Positions 33,493 to 42,795 of a stretch of DNA of 64,000 nucleotides are shown here, in pieces. The DNA lies in NCBI RefSeq assembly GCF_005518135.1, contig NZ_SULI01000012.1, positions 27,207 through 91,206 on the forward strand, read 5' to 3'. The stretch's first letter is position 1. Each line of letters begins with the position of its first letter. The position numbers and the translations under genes are program-made. This DNA comes from Shimia litoralis. Lineage in GTDB: Bacteria > Pseudomonadota > Alphaproteobacteria > Rhodobacterales > Rhodobacteraceae. Below the pieces are notes generated by a model that saw nothing but the letters and a program-made list of their open reading frames with translations, did not search any database and had not been told where the DNA came from.

Positions 33493-34611
33493 ATGAAAAT
33501 CGGATGCCCAACCGAGATCAAACCACAAGAGTTCCGTGTCGGCATGACACCAGATGCGGCACGCGAGGCCACAAACCATGGCCACACAGCCCTTATTCAA
33601 AAAGGTGCTGGTCTGGGGGCAGGTTTTACCGACGCTGACTATGAAGCAGCCGGTGCCAAAATCATCGCCACCGCAGAAGAGATTTTTGCAATGGCGGACA
33701 TGATTGTAAAAGTCAAAGAACCGCAAGCTGGCGAACGCAAGATGTTGCGCGAAGGCCAGTTGTTGTTCACCTATCTTCACTTGGCCCCCGACCGCGCACA
33801 AACGCAGGATCTGTTGGACAGCGGTTGTACTGCGATTGCGTATGAGACAGTCACGGACGATCGTGGCGGCCTTCCGCTTTTGGCACCGATGTCCGAAGTC
33901 GCAGGACGCCTTGCACCACAGGTTGGGGCATGGACGTTGCAAAAGGCGAACGGCGGACGCGGCGTTCTGATGGGCGGCGTACCCGGTGTGGCCCCTGCAA
34001 AAGTTGTGGTCATCGGCGGCGGTGTCGTCGGCACACACGCAGCCAAAATCGCGGCTGGTATGGGGGCAGATGTCACCGTACTGGACCGGTCTTTGCCGCG
34101 CCTCAGATATCTCGACGACGTATTCGGCGGCACGTTCAAGAACCAATACTCAACAGCTGGGGCAACTGCCGAGCTGGTGCGTGAGGCAGATTTGGTGATT
34201 GGCGCAGTTCTCATTCCCGGAGCAGCAGCCCCGAAACTGATTTCACGTGCCCAGCTTTCGGAAATGAAACCGGGGGCGGCGCTTGTAGACGTGGCCATTG
34301 ACCAAGGCGGTTGTTTCGAAACCTCCAAGGCAACAACCCACGCTGATCCAATCTATGAAGTAGACGGCGTCATGCACTATTGCGTTGCGAACATGCCTGG
34401 CGCGGTTGCGCGGACATCAACGCAAGCGCTCGGCAACGCCACCCTGCCTTTCATGCTGAACCTTGCGAACAAGGGCTGGCGTCAAGCGTGCCAAGATGAC
34501 CCGCATCTGTTGAATGGTCTGAATGTGCATGCTGGACAGCTGACATATGATGCCGTTGGCACAGCTCTGGGCATGGATGTTCTATCTCCAGAGCTTGCTC
34601 TCAAGGCATAA
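33493..34611 (+). CDS. ald: Alanine dehydrogenase
   Basis: 372 residues. NAD-dependent oxidative deamination of L-alanine to pyruvate and ammonium. Signatures are 'MKIGCPTEIKPQEFRVGMTP', 'VKVKEPQAGERKML', the NAD-binding 'KVVVIGGGVVGTHAAKIAAGMGADVTVLD' and 'VANMPGAVARTSTQALGNATLPF'. The ATG at 33493 matches the family start; the longer frame from 33409 overlaps the operator region. In taurine breakdown this enzyme regenerates the pyruvate used by Tpa and frees ammonium, although it is encoded 20 kb away here. Confidence 0.95.
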   Translation: MKIGCPTEIKPQEFRVGMTPDAAREATNHGHTALIQKGAGLGAGFTDADYEAAGAKIIATAEEIFAMADMIVKVKEPQAGERKMLREGQLLFTYLHLAPDRAQTQDLLDSGCTAIAYETVTDDRGGLPLLAPMSEVAGRLAPQVGAWTLQKANGGRGVLMGGVPGVAPAKVVVIGGGVVGTHAAKIAAGMGADVTVLDRSLPRLRYLDDVFGGTFKNQYSTAGATAELVREADLVIGAVLIPGAAAPKLISRAQLSEMKPGAALVDVAIDQGGCFETSKATTHADPIYEVDGVMHYCVANMPGAVARTSTQALGNATLPFMLNLANKGWRQACQDDPHLLNGLNVHAGQLTYDAVGTALGMDVLSPELALKA

Positions 34612-34626
34612 AGACAAAACCAAATC

Positions 34627-34665
34627 GGCCGCCAGTCGCATCCTGCGATTTGGCGGCCTTTTTTT
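34627..34665 (+). terminator. Rho-independent terminator after ald
   Basis: Arms GGCCGCCA and TGGCGGCC form a stem that a nested pairing (TCGCA with TGCGA) extends, followed by seven T residues. Confidence 0.9.
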
Positions 34666-34684
34666 GCGCGTCGACCAAATTCTA

Positions 34685-37135
34685 TTAGACCTTTACGCGT
34701 TCCGATTTAGGATCATACATCGGCTTGAGCGACACCTGTGCGGGAACGCGTGTGCCCATCACGTCGATCTCATAGGTTGATGCCAGAACCTCGGCGGCGC
34801 TTTGGTCGGCGCAGGGGACATACCCCAAACCGACGGCCCCGCCCAAAGTGTGCCCATAGTTTCCAGAGCTGAGGTATCCCACGATTTCACCATCTCTGAG
34901 GATCGGCTCATTGTGATACAAAAGTGGTTCAGGATCAGTCAGCAGAAACTGAACCATCCGCGATTGCGGGCCGGTTTCTTTACGTTCAAGCACGGCATCG
35001 CGCCCAATAAAGTCTGCCTTGGACGTTTTCACCGCAAAGCCGAGCCCCGCATCGACGACATTATCCTCGCACGTAATGTCATGTCCGAAATGTCGGAAGC
35101 CTTTTTCAATGCGGCAGCTGTCCATCATGTGCATGCCGCACAGCTTAAGCCCCATATCCTGTCCGGCCTGATGCAGCGTCTCAAACGCATGCCCAGCCAT
35201 ATCCGAACTGACATAAATCTCCCATCCAAGTTCGCCGACATAGGTCACACGATGCGCCCGAGCGAGCCCCATACCCAGCTCGATGTCTTGTGCCGTGCCA
35301 AACGGGTTCTTCACGTTCCCAAAATCCGCTGGCGAGACCTTTTCCAACAAAGTGCGTGCATTTGGCCCCATGATCGCCAGCACACCCTCGCCAGATGTGA
35401 CATCGGTAATGACCACGCGGAAGTCACCGACATGGCGCTGCATCCATGTTTGATCCGCCAACCGCGTCGCCGCAGGCGTCACCACAAGATAGGATGTCTC
35501 GGTCAACCGCGTCACCGTTACATCCGCCTCAATCCCCCCGCGTGAGTTGAGAAACTGAGTGTACACAATCTTGCCGTTCGGCACGGAATAGTCACCGCCC
35601 CCAACATAGTTCAAAAACGCTTCGGCATCTGGGCCCTCGACGCGGATTTTACCAAACGACGACATGTCATACATGCCCACGTTTTCACGCACGGCACGAT
35701 GCTCGGCTGCAGAATTTTCGAACCAGTTTTGCCGTTTCCACGTGTATTCATACGCGCGTTCTTGGCCCGCGTTGGCAAACCAATTGGCCCGTTCCCATCC
35801 GGCCAATTCGCCCATGACCGCGCCTTGCTCTAACAGCTGATGATGAAACGGCGTACGCCGAATGCCGCGGGCGGTCGCCTTTTGGCGATACGGGAAATGA
35901 TCCGCATACAGCAAGCCCAGTGTTTCTTTTGAGCGCTCGAACAGATATGTTTTGTTGCCTTGGAACGGCTGCATGCGGCTGACATCCACGTCCCCAAGGT
36001 CGAAAGGTTTTTGGCCATCGTCCATCCATTGCGCCAAGGCCATGCCTGCCCCACCCGCAGATTGAATCCCGATCGAGTTAAAGCCCGCAGCGACCCAAAC
36101 GTTGTCCATTTCCGGGGCCAACCCCAAATGATAGGCGTCATCCGGTGTGAACGATTCAGGACCATTAAAGAACGTGTGAATGCCCGCCTCACCAAGCATC
36201 GGCAAGCGGTTCACGGCATGTTCCAGAATCGGCTCAAAGTGGTCGAAATCTTCGGGCAGCTGATCAAATTCGAATGTATCCGGGATGCCGTTCATGGCCC
36301 AAGGTTTGGCGTTTGGTTCGAACGCGCCGAGCATCATTTTGCCTGCATCTTCTTTGTAATATGCGCATTCATCTGGCACACGCAGAACCGGCATCTGGCT
36401 CAAACCCGCAATTGGCTCAGAGACGATGTAGAAATGCTCGCAGGCATGCAGCGGCACATTCACACCGGCCATGCGGCCAACTTCGTGCCCCCACATGCCA
36501 GCACAGTTCACGATCATGTCACAAGCGATATGCCCCTGATCAGCACCATCATCCGACACCCAATCCACACCGGTGACTTTTCGGCCCGATCTGGTGATAT
36601 TCTGTACCTTGGTGCGTTCCTTAACAAGCGCACCACGTTGGCGCGCCCCTTTGGCCAATGCCAATGCAATATTGGCAGGATCCCCCTGCCCGTCTTTGTC
36701 AAGAAACACGCCCCCGACAACGCCGTCGATATTGAGATGCTCATATTTCGCTTTGACTTCAGCGGGCGAAATTTCTTCGACATCCACACCAAAAGCGCGC
36801 GCCATGGCTGCTTGGCGGAAAATCTCTTCTTTGCGTTCTTCAGTCAGTGCAACCGTGATGGACCCAACACGCTTGAAGCCAGTCGCAACACCTGTTTCCT
36901 GTTCAAGAGCTCCATAAAGTTCCTGAGAATACTTGGCCAGCTTGGTCATATTCGCAGTAGCGCGAAGTTGCGCGATCAGCCCCGCCGCGTGCCACGTCGT
37001 GCCACTGGTCAGTTGCTTGCGTTCTAGTAACACCACATCTTTCCAACCCAATTTGGTAAGATGATAGGCAACCGAACATCCGATTACGCCACCGCCGATA
37101 ATGACCACACGGGCCTTGGAAGGAAGATCCGCCAT
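34685..37135 (-). CDS. GcvT-fused FAD dehydrogenase, probable sarcosine dehydrogenase
   Basis: 816 residues. The FAD domain starts with 'VVIIGGGVIGCSVAYHL', and His49 in 'SGTTWHAAG' is the expected site of covalent FAD attachment. A middle segment (about 370-430) is followed by an aminomethyltransferase (GcvT) domain from about 440 ('WFENSAAEHRAVRENVGMYDMSSFGKIRVEGPD') and its C-terminal barrel ('CRIEKGFRHFGHDITCEDNVVDAGLGF'). Such enzymes demethylate sarcosine or dimethylglycine oxidatively and pass the one-carbon unit to tetrahydrofolate. It lies 92 bases behind the GbdR-like gene. Creatinase close by makes sarcosine the likelier substrate, but dimethylglycine cannot be excluded. Confidence 0.85.
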   Translation of the reverse strand: MADLPSKARVVIIGGGVIGCSVAYHLTKLGWKDVVLLERKQLTSGTTWHAAGLIAQLRATANMTKLAKYSQELYGALEQETGVATGFKRVGSITVALTEERKEEIFRQAAMARAFGVDVEEISPAEVKAKYEHLNIDGVVGGVFLDKDGQGDPANIALALAKGARQRGALVKERTKVQNITRSGRKVTGVDWVSDDGADQGHIACDMIVNCAGMWGHEVGRMAGVNVPLHACEHFYIVSEPIAGLSQMPVLRVPDECAYYKEDAGKMMLGAFEPNAKPWAMNGIPDTFEFDQLPEDFDHFEPILEHAVNRLPMLGEAGIHTFFNGPESFTPDDAYHLGLAPEMDNVWVAAGFNSIGIQSAGGAGMALAQWMDDGQKPFDLGDVDVSRMQPFQGNKTYLFERSKETLGLLYADHFPYRQKATARGIRRTPFHHQLLEQGAVMGELAGWERANWFANAGQERAYEYTWKRQNWFENSAAEHRAVRENVGMYDMSSFGKIRVEGPDAEAFLNYVGGGDYSVPNGKIVYTQFLNSRGGIEADVTVTRLTETSYLVVTPAATRLADQTWMQRHVGDFRVVITDVTSGEGVLAIMGPNARTLLEKVSPADFGNVKNPFGTAQDIELGMGLARAHRVTYVGELGWEIYVSSDMAGHAFETLHQAGQDMGLKLCGMHMMDSCRIEKGFRHFGHDITCEDNVVDAGLGFAVKTSKADFIGRDAVLERKETGPQSRMVQFLLTDPEPLLYHNEPILRDGEIVGYLSSGNYGHTLGGAVGLGYVPCADQSAAEVLASTYEIDVMGTRVPAQVSLKPMYDPKSERVKV

Positions 37136-37227
37136 AACTTTCTCCAGAATCCTAAGTTATTGCGACCGTGACACACCCTTTCAACGCAAAATGTGCAATA
37201 TGCGTCACAGGATCGGTCAAAATCACT

Positions 37228-38226
37228 CTATGCCCTGCTTTTGGGGCGCCCCACGCGATGCTGTTTTCTGACAGCTAACGGCGTGACACCAAAAAATCGC
37301 TTATAAAGCCCCGAAAACCCCCCGCCAAAACCACAGGCCAAACCAATCTCTCGAATGCTCAATGTCGTATTCAGCAACAAGTTATTTGCGCGGCTCAAAC
37401 GCATTTCACGATAATACGTATTTGGCGTCGTACCCAAAATCATTCTGAACTTTCGCTCAAGAGACCGGTTTGACATTCCCAAAACCCGCACCAGCTCATT
37501 GATCGGCAACGGCTCTTCGATATTTGCCTGCATCAACTCCAGACACATGTCCAACTCCGGATCTCCGGTTTGCGCGATCCCTGCACCGCCAAACGGTTGC
37601 TGAGTACCAAAGTCCCGAATTTTTTCATGTAGCAAAATGTCTGCAACGGTCATCTTGGCAGCAGCCGATACGTACCTCCCGATCAAGCCAAGCGTCACGT
37701 CCACCGTCGCCTCCATACCAGCGCATGTCACGACCGCCCCATCCTGTACCGCCAAAGCCCCGCGAAGCTGATGCACACCTTGACCTTCTTGCATCATGGC
37801 AGAGTTTTCCCAGTGGGTGGTGTGGGCACCTGCCTCATCACCTGCTTCGCGGATATAGCGGCTCGCGGCCTCTGCAAGCAGAAAAACTTGGGCATTTCGA
37901 AATGTATAATTCGATACGTGCTGCCGGACACTTAGGGCGATATTATGCGGATCCGAATTGCCCAACACGAACAAATACTCGACATCCGGACGCGGGCCGA
38001 TGGGATGTGTGTCGATCATCACGCCAGTTCTGCTGTGCTTAATGCCGCCCGTCAACGACAGGTAGCGCCACTCAAAGACGGTTTTGACGCTGACGCGATT
38101 TGCGATCATCAACACGTCAACGATTCCGGCAACTTCGGTCAATACAAAGTCATCAGCCAGCAAGAGATCAATACGCACGGTATGCGCATGTGCGGTCGGG
38201 CCTGTTTCCGTGAAGAGCACCCCCAT
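37228..38226 (-). CDS. GlxA-type AraC regulator, GbdR-like
   Basis: 332 residues. N-terminal DJ-1/PfpI-like domain (about 17-185: 'RIDLLLADDFVLTEVAGIVDVLMIANRV', 'EYLFVLGNSDPHN') and C-terminal AraC DNA-binding domain (about 225-325: 'LPINELVRVLGMSNRSLERKFRMILGTTPNTYYREMRL', 'SIREIGLACGFGGGFSGLYKRFFGVTP'). This architecture is that of GbdR, activator of betaine and dimethylglycine catabolism. The ATG at 38226 is two bases behind the methyltransferase stop, so both are in one transcript. Location between two methylated-amine dehydrogenases supports the role. Confidence 0.88.
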   Translation of the reverse strand: MGVLFTETGPTAHAHTVRIDLLLADDFVLTEVAGIVDVLMIANRVSVKTVFEWRYLSLTGGIKHSRTGVMIDTHPIGPRPDVEYLFVLGNSDPHNIALSVRQHVSNYTFRNAQVFLLAEAASRYIREAGDEAGAHTTHWENSAMMQEGQGVHQLRGALAVQDGAVVTCAGMEATVDVTLGLIGRYVSAAAKMTVADILLHEKIRDFGTQQPFGGAGIAQTGDPELDMCLELMQANIEEPLPINELVRVLGMSNRSLERKFRMILGTTPNTYYREMRLSRANNLLLNTTLSIREIGLACGFGGGFSGLYKRFFGVTPLAVRKQHRVGRPKSRA

Positions 38227-38228
38227 CG

Positions 38229-39131
38229 CTACACTACAGTATAGCCGGACGCCACAATTCGGCGCGCCATCTCGGCGATATGTGCAGGGCCAATTTCGCA
38301 ACACCCCCCCACGATCGTCGCACCTTGTTCGATCCACGTCATCACAAAGTCGGCGTAGGCATCTGGCGCAAGATCATCCCTTGCCGTCAATGCATCAACA
38401 GTTGGTCTGTCCTGAAGAAATGCATCCGAAATCTGCGTAAAGCCGTTGGCGTACGCCCCAAACGGCTTGCCAAATTGCGCCACCACCTCAAGGGCTGACA
38501 GCACAACTTCGGGTCGCGAGCAATTGACCAACACCGCATCGGGTGCGAACTTTTCTATGACCTCCGACAAATCCTGCAGGGGTTCGCCAGATCTCAGGCG
38601 CGTGCCGTCCTCATCCTGAACTGAGACCGCCAGCCACACGGGCTTGGTCGTGTCCGCAGCGCCCAACAACGCGCCCTTGGCGTGCTCAATCGAGGCCACG
38701 GTTTCGATGATAAAGAAATCGACACGATCCTGCATCAAGCGAACCAATTCGGCATACAAGCCCCGCGCTTGATCGGCTGGCGGGCAGATATCTGGACGAT
38801 AGGACGCCCCCAACGGGCCAAGCGAACCAGCAATACGCGCAGTACTCTGCGGATGGGCGCTCACAGCTCGTTCTGCTTGCTCAAGCGCAGTTTCGATCAA
38901 GCGCTCGAAAGCCGGCTCAAGATGTACCGGAGCCAACCTGTCCCGATGCACGGCGTAGGTGTTCGTCGTCGCCACCGTTGCGCCCGCATCGAAGTAATCC
39001 GAATGCACTTGGCCCACGATTTCCGGGGTCTCCATCATCACGGATGTCGACCAAAGAGGCGTTGCGGGCATGCTTGATCGCATGACAATCTCTTGCCCAA
39101 CAGAGCCGCCCAACAGTGTGATACCAGTCAT
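38229..39131 (-). CDS. Homocysteine S-methyltransferase family protein, probable betaine-homocysteine methyltransferase
   Basis: 300 residues. Zinc-dependent methyl transfer to homocysteine. The three zinc cysteines are visible: 'AVLVNCSRPE' and 'GATIVGGCCEIGP'. N-terminal 'ITLLGGSVGQEI' and 'DYFDAGATVATTNTYAV' are typical of the Pfam S-methyl_trans barrel. The neighbours (dimethylglycine-type dehydrogenases, GbdR-like regulator) favour glycine betaine as methyl donor, which would give dimethylglycine for the next enzyme. S-methylmethionine is an alternative donor for the family. Confidence 0.8.
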   Translation of the reverse strand: MTGITLLGGSVGQEIVMRSSMPATPLWSTSVMMETPEIVGQVHSDYFDAGATVATTNTYAVHRDRLAPVHLEPAFERLIETALEQAERAVSAHPQSTARIAGSLGPLGASYRPDICPPADQARGLYAELVRLMQDRVDFFIIETVASIEHAKGALLGAADTTKPVWLAVSVQDEDGTRLRSGEPLQDLSEVIEKFAPDAVLVNCSRPEVVLSALEVVAQFGKPFGAYANGFTQISDAFLQDRPTVDALTARDDLAPDAYADFVMTWIEQGATIVGGCCEIGPAHIAEMARRIVASGYTVV

Positions 39132-39215
39132 TTCCCACCTCACTTGTGTCTTCTGGTCCGCGCATCGATCGGCATGCCCCCATGTCAAAGGAACATGCCT
39201 GTTTGTACGAGATGT

Positions 39216-41663
39216 TTAGGCCCGTAAGCGCTCGTTCTGGGGATCCCAAAGTGGTTGATCCTCTTGAACCACGGCACGGCATTTCTGGCCATATATCTCG
39301 ACACTCAGTTCAGTGCCTGGTGTCGCCAAATCAGCCCGAACCATGCCCAGCGCAATCGACGCATTCACACGATACCCCCAATCACCCGAAGTGGTTTCTC
39401 CGACGATCTCGTCACCGCTCCAGATACAGGACATGTAAGGCGCGTCCGCATCGCCAGCGTCCACCAACAAGGTCACAAAGGATTTCTTTACACCTTGCTG
39501 CTTTTCGGCCTGAATCGCGGCCTTGCCACGGAAATCCTGAGGTTTGTCCAGTTTGACAAACCGGCCAAGGCCCCCTTCGAGCAACGAATAATCCGTGCTA
39601 AGGTCACCCTTCCACGTCCGATATCCTTTTTCGATCCGCAGCGAGTTCAGCGCATACATGCCAAATGGAACTGCGCCCCCCTCAATCACCGCTGCATAGA
39701 TCACATCCTGATCAGCATTGGCACAATGGACTTCCCAGCCCAGTTCCCCCGCATACGACACCCGTGCAAGAAACGCCGGTTTGCCCGCCACAGTGGCCTT
39801 TTGATGCGTCAGCCACCCCAGCGACAAATCCGCATCCGAAATAGACGCAAACAAATCACGTGATGCTGGCCCCGTGATAATCATGGTGCCATACTCGGTG
39901 GTGTGGTCGGTCAACGACACCCCTGCAGGCAAGGCATTGCGCACGATTTCAAAGTCATGCCATTGCGCTCCGCCGGCCGTGATCATGGTAAAATGATCTT
40001 CGCCGTGACGGATACAGGACATCTCTGTCAGGATGCGACCGCGATCATCCGAGAAGTACACGAGGTTCATCCGGCCAATTTTGGGCAGACCACCTGTGAC
40101 CATACCACGCAAGAATTCCGCAGCTCCGTCGCCTTCGAGATTGAACCGCGAGAACCCTGGCAGATCAAGAACGCCGACACCATCGCGCACCGCTTCGCAC
40201 TCTTCTTTGATACGCTGTTGCCATGGGCCCGAACGCCCCCATGTGTGGCTGGATTCTTCGGATGTGTCGTCGCCCTCTTTGGCAAACCAATTCGCACGTT
40301 CCCAACCGTTATAGGCCCCCATCACGCCGCCCAGACTTTTGATCTTGGCATGCACGGGCGACAGTTTTTTGTCGCGCGCGGCTGGCCATTCGTGATGTGG
40401 GAAATGCATGGCGTACTCGTTGCCGTAAACCTCCATGCCTTTCTGATCGCAGTAATCCTGATCGGTGTAGTCGGTGTAGCGACGCGGATCGACCGCCCAC
40501 ATGTCCCACTCGGTGCCGCCATCAATGATCCATTCGGCCATCACCTTGCCTGCGCCGCCACCTTGGGCAATGCCAAAGGTAAAGACACATGCCTCGAATG
40601 CGTTTTTCACGCCGGGCATCGGGCCGATCAATGGCAACCCATCTGGTGCATAAGGAATTGGGCCATTGATGACGCTGCTGACGCCTGATGTGGCCATCAA
40701 TGGAACACGCTCCATCGCGTCGGTGACGATGTCTTCGATGCGGTCCAGATCGTCCTGCCACAGCTGAAACGAGAAATCATCCGGCATCTGGTCGTCTTCG
40801 GTCAACCAGTGACCTTTGCAGTTCGGTTCATAGGGACCAAGGTTATAGCCGTTCTTCTCCTGACGCAGGTAGTAGGACACGTCGACGTCACGGATCAAAG
40901 GCAGCTTTTTGCCATTCTCTTTGGACCAAGCTTCGACCTCGGGGATTTGTTCCGTCAGCAAATACTGGTGCGACATGACCATCATCGGGACCGTGCGGCC
41001 GCCATAGGGTTTGAACCATTCACCCACACGCTGTGCGTAATAGCCAGCCGCATTCACAACGTAGTCACAGTCGATATCACCCTTGTCCGTGTGCACAGTC
41101 CAAGTGTCATCATCATGCTGGGTCACGCCGGTTGAGGGGCAAAACCGGATGATCTGTGCCCCCATATCGCGTGCACCTTTGGCCAGTGCTTGGGTCAACT
41201 GCGCGGGGTCAATATCGCCATCCGACGGATCGAACAGGATACCTTCCAGATCATGTGTTTCCAAGAATGGATAGTGTTTCTTGGCCTCTTCCGGGGTCCA
41301 CATTTCCATCTCGATACCTTGATAGCGCCCCATCGAACAGGCGCGCTCAAATTCCTGCATGCGCTCTTTGGTATGCGCTAGGCGGATAGACCCGGTCTGG
41401 TGATAGTTCATCGGGTAATCAACCTCTTCGCCCAAACGTGCGTACAATTCGGTCGAATAGCGCTGCATGTTCATGATCGACCAAGACGTCGAGAACGTCG
41501 GCACATTGCCAGCCGCGTGCCACGTCGATCCAGCGGTCAATTCGTTCTTTTCCAACAGAACGCAATCCGTCCAGCCCTTTTGAGCCAGATGATACAGCGT
41601 CGAGCAGCCAACAACGCCGCCACCTATGATGACCACACGGGCCTTGGTTGGAAAATCAGACAT
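39216..41663 (-). CDS. GcvT-fused FAD dehydrogenase, probable dimethylglycine dehydrogenase
   Basis: 815 residues, same architecture as the protein at 34685 and clearly a paralogue. FAD domain 'VVIIGGGVVGCSTLYHL', covalent-FAD His49 in 'AGSTWHAAG', GcvT part from about 460 ('KEECEAVRDGVGVLDLPGFSRFNLEGDGA') and C-terminal 'RIEKGYRTWKGDLSTDYSLLEGGLGRFVKLDK'. Oxidatively demethylates dimethylglycine or sarcosine and feeds the methylene group to tetrahydrofolate. The start at 41663 follows a GGGAGT-type site. A GFA protein gene precedes it by 13 bases, the methyltransferase gene follows after 84. Substrate assignment between the two paralogues is inference. Confidence 0.83.
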   Translation of the reverse strand: MSDFPTKARVVIIGGGVVGCSTLYHLAQKGWTDCVLLEKNELTAGSTWHAAGNVPTFSTSWSIMNMQRYSTELYARLGEEVDYPMNYHQTGSIRLAHTKERMQEFERACSMGRYQGIEMEMWTPEEAKKHYPFLETHDLEGILFDPSDGDIDPAQLTQALAKGARDMGAQIIRFCPSTGVTQHDDDTWTVHTDKGDIDCDYVVNAAGYYAQRVGEWFKPYGGRTVPMMVMSHQYLLTEQIPEVEAWSKENGKKLPLIRDVDVSYYLRQEKNGYNLGPYEPNCKGHWLTEDDQMPDDFSFQLWQDDLDRIEDIVTDAMERVPLMATSGVSSVINGPIPYAPDGLPLIGPMPGVKNAFEACVFTFGIAQGGGAGKVMAEWIIDGGTEWDMWAVDPRRYTDYTDQDYCDQKGMEVYGNEYAMHFPHHEWPAARDKKLSPVHAKIKSLGGVMGAYNGWERANWFAKEGDDTSEESSHTWGRSGPWQQRIKEECEAVRDGVGVLDLPGFSRFNLEGDGAAEFLRGMVTGGLPKIGRMNLVYFSDDRGRILTEMSCIRHGEDHFTMITAGGAQWHDFEIVRNALPAGVSLTDHTTEYGTMIITGPASRDLFASISDADLSLGWLTHQKATVAGKPAFLARVSYAGELGWEVHCANADQDVIYAAVIEGGAVPFGMYALNSLRIEKGYRTWKGDLSTDYSLLEGGLGRFVKLDKPQDFRGKAAIQAEKQQGVKKSFVTLLVDAGDADAPYMSCIWSGDEIVGETTSGDWGYRVNASIALGMVRADLATPGTELSVEIYGQKCRAVVQEDQPLWDPQNERLRA

Positions 41664-41676
41664 GGTAACTCCCTTA

Positions 41677-42045
41677 TTAATCTCGTTGCGGTACGCCGTC
41701 CGCGATGTCGTAATAGTCGCCTTTTTCGGCAACAAAGATGTGCTTGATCAGGGCTAAACCTGTTGGGCCATCCACTGCTCCCAGAGAAAAGCTGATGGTG
41801 TCTTCATCGTTGGCCTTCCAAAACAGGAAGGACCCGCACGTGGGGCAGCTGCCGCGTTTCGCGGTCGCGCTCGACGCAAACCACCGAACCGGCCCGTGTA
41901 TCGCCAAGGCATCCTCTGCCACATAGGCCGATGACCATACGCCACCGGATTGTTTGCGGCATTGTCCGCAATGACACATCGACGGCCCTTGCGGTATAGC
42001 GTCAGTTTCAAACCTGATATCGCCACATAGGCATGATCCCTTCAT
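41677..42045 (-). CDS. GFA (glutathione-dependent formaldehyde-activating) family protein
   Basis: 122 residues, one zinc-binding GFA domain. Cysteines in 'GSCLCGDIRFE', 'SMCHCGQCRKQSGG' and 'GSCPTCGSFLFWK' give the usual seven-Cys pattern. Start at 42045 (MKGSCLCG) with GGAGG upstream. Family members were first described as adding glutathione to formaldehyde, though that activity is disputed. Placement just ahead of an oxidative demethylase, which can release formaldehyde when tetrahydrofolate is short, makes a role there plausible. Confidence 0.85.
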   Translation of the reverse strand: MKGSCLCGDIRFETDAIPQGPSMCHCGQCRKQSGGVWSSAYVAEDALAIHGPVRWFASSATAKRGSCPTCGSFLFWKANDEDTISFSLGAVDGPTGLALIKHIFVAEKGDYYDIADGVPQRD

Positions 42046-42055
42046 GACAGCCTCC

Positions 42056-42628
42056 TTAATATACCGGTGGTGCAATGACCCAAACGGCCACGGCTGGTTC
42101 ATCGTAGGGATTGGACCATTGATACGGTTCGTGCTTGATACGAAAGCTGTCACCCGGACCCACAGAAAACTGGCGGTCGCCAATACGCAGATCCAACCTG
42201 CCAGACACGATATATCCGACTTCTTGGGTTGGACGATCGGCAGGGACCTGCATTGCCGAATGCGGCTGAAACGTGGAATGCACCATCTCGAAATCATCGG
42301 TCAAGTCGGGGGACAATAGCTCTTCGATCAGCCCCTCTTCGCCAGACCCCATGGGACGGCGCGAGCCCGACCGCACGATGTACCCTTGCTCTGCGACTGG
42401 CGCACTTGAGTGACCGAACAGCATCGACATGGGCACGTCGAGAACTTTGGCGATCTGTCGCAAATCCGAAATCGAAGGTTCTGACTTGTCGCGCTCAACC
42501 TGGCTCAGCCACCCCACCGAACGCCCAAGGCTTTCGGCCATGTCGACAAGTGTAAGCCCCCGCGACTTGCGCAGCGCGCGCATATCCGCACCTAACGTCT
42601 CGAGATCTTTTGGGGGTTGATGAAACAT
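42056..42628 (-). CDS. XRE family regulator with C-terminal cupin domain
   Basis: 190 residues. HTH (about 10-65): 'LGADMRALRKSRGLTLVDMAESLGRSVGWLSQVERDKSEPSISDLRQIAKVLDV'. Cupin (about 110-187): 'PTQEVGYIVSGRLDLRIGDRQFSVGPGDSFRIKHEPYQWSNPYDEPAVAVWV'. Such proteins (PuuR-like) sense small metabolites in the cupin. First gene of the demethylation run, ten bases ahead of the GFA gene. A perfect dyad 14 bases before its start suggests autoregulation. The likely ligand is a methylated amine, by context only. Confidence 0.9.
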   Translation of the reverse strand: MFHQPPKDLETLGADMRALRKSRGLTLVDMAESLGRSVGWLSQVERDKSEPSISDLRQIAKVLDVPMSMLFGHSSAPVAEQGYIVRSGSRRPMGSGEEGLIEELLSPDLTDDFEMVHSTFQPHSAMQVPADRPTQEVGYIVSGRLDLRIGDRQFSVGPGDSFRIKHEPYQWSNPYDEPAVAVWVIAPPVY

Positions 42629-42641
42629 AACTATGAGAGTC

Positions 42642-42668
42642 CGTGAAATTATTGCCCGTAATTTCACG
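42642..42668. promoter_or_regulatory. Inverted repeat upstream of the XRE-cupin gene, candidate autoregulatory operator
   Basis: Perfect 10-base arms CGTGAAATTA (42642-42651) and TAATTTCACG (42659-42668) with a 7-base spacer, ending 13 bases before the start codon. Further half-like elements, TGAAATT near 42683 and TTTCACG near 42711, lie upstream and hint at a multi-site operator. Confidence 0.6.
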
Positions 42669-42795
42669 ATGCCTCAGCTAAATGAAATTTCCAAGCTTTT
42701 TTTCACGCACCCGCAAAATCTGCCTCTTGAGTGCCGGTCTCGCTCGACGAGATCAGCCACCCTCGAGGGCTTGCACATGCATTGGGTATCAGAGG

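Noticed and set aside
35960..37027. 355-codon plus-strand frame
   Set aside because: Antisense shadow of the GcvT-fused dehydrogenase; no recognisable domain.
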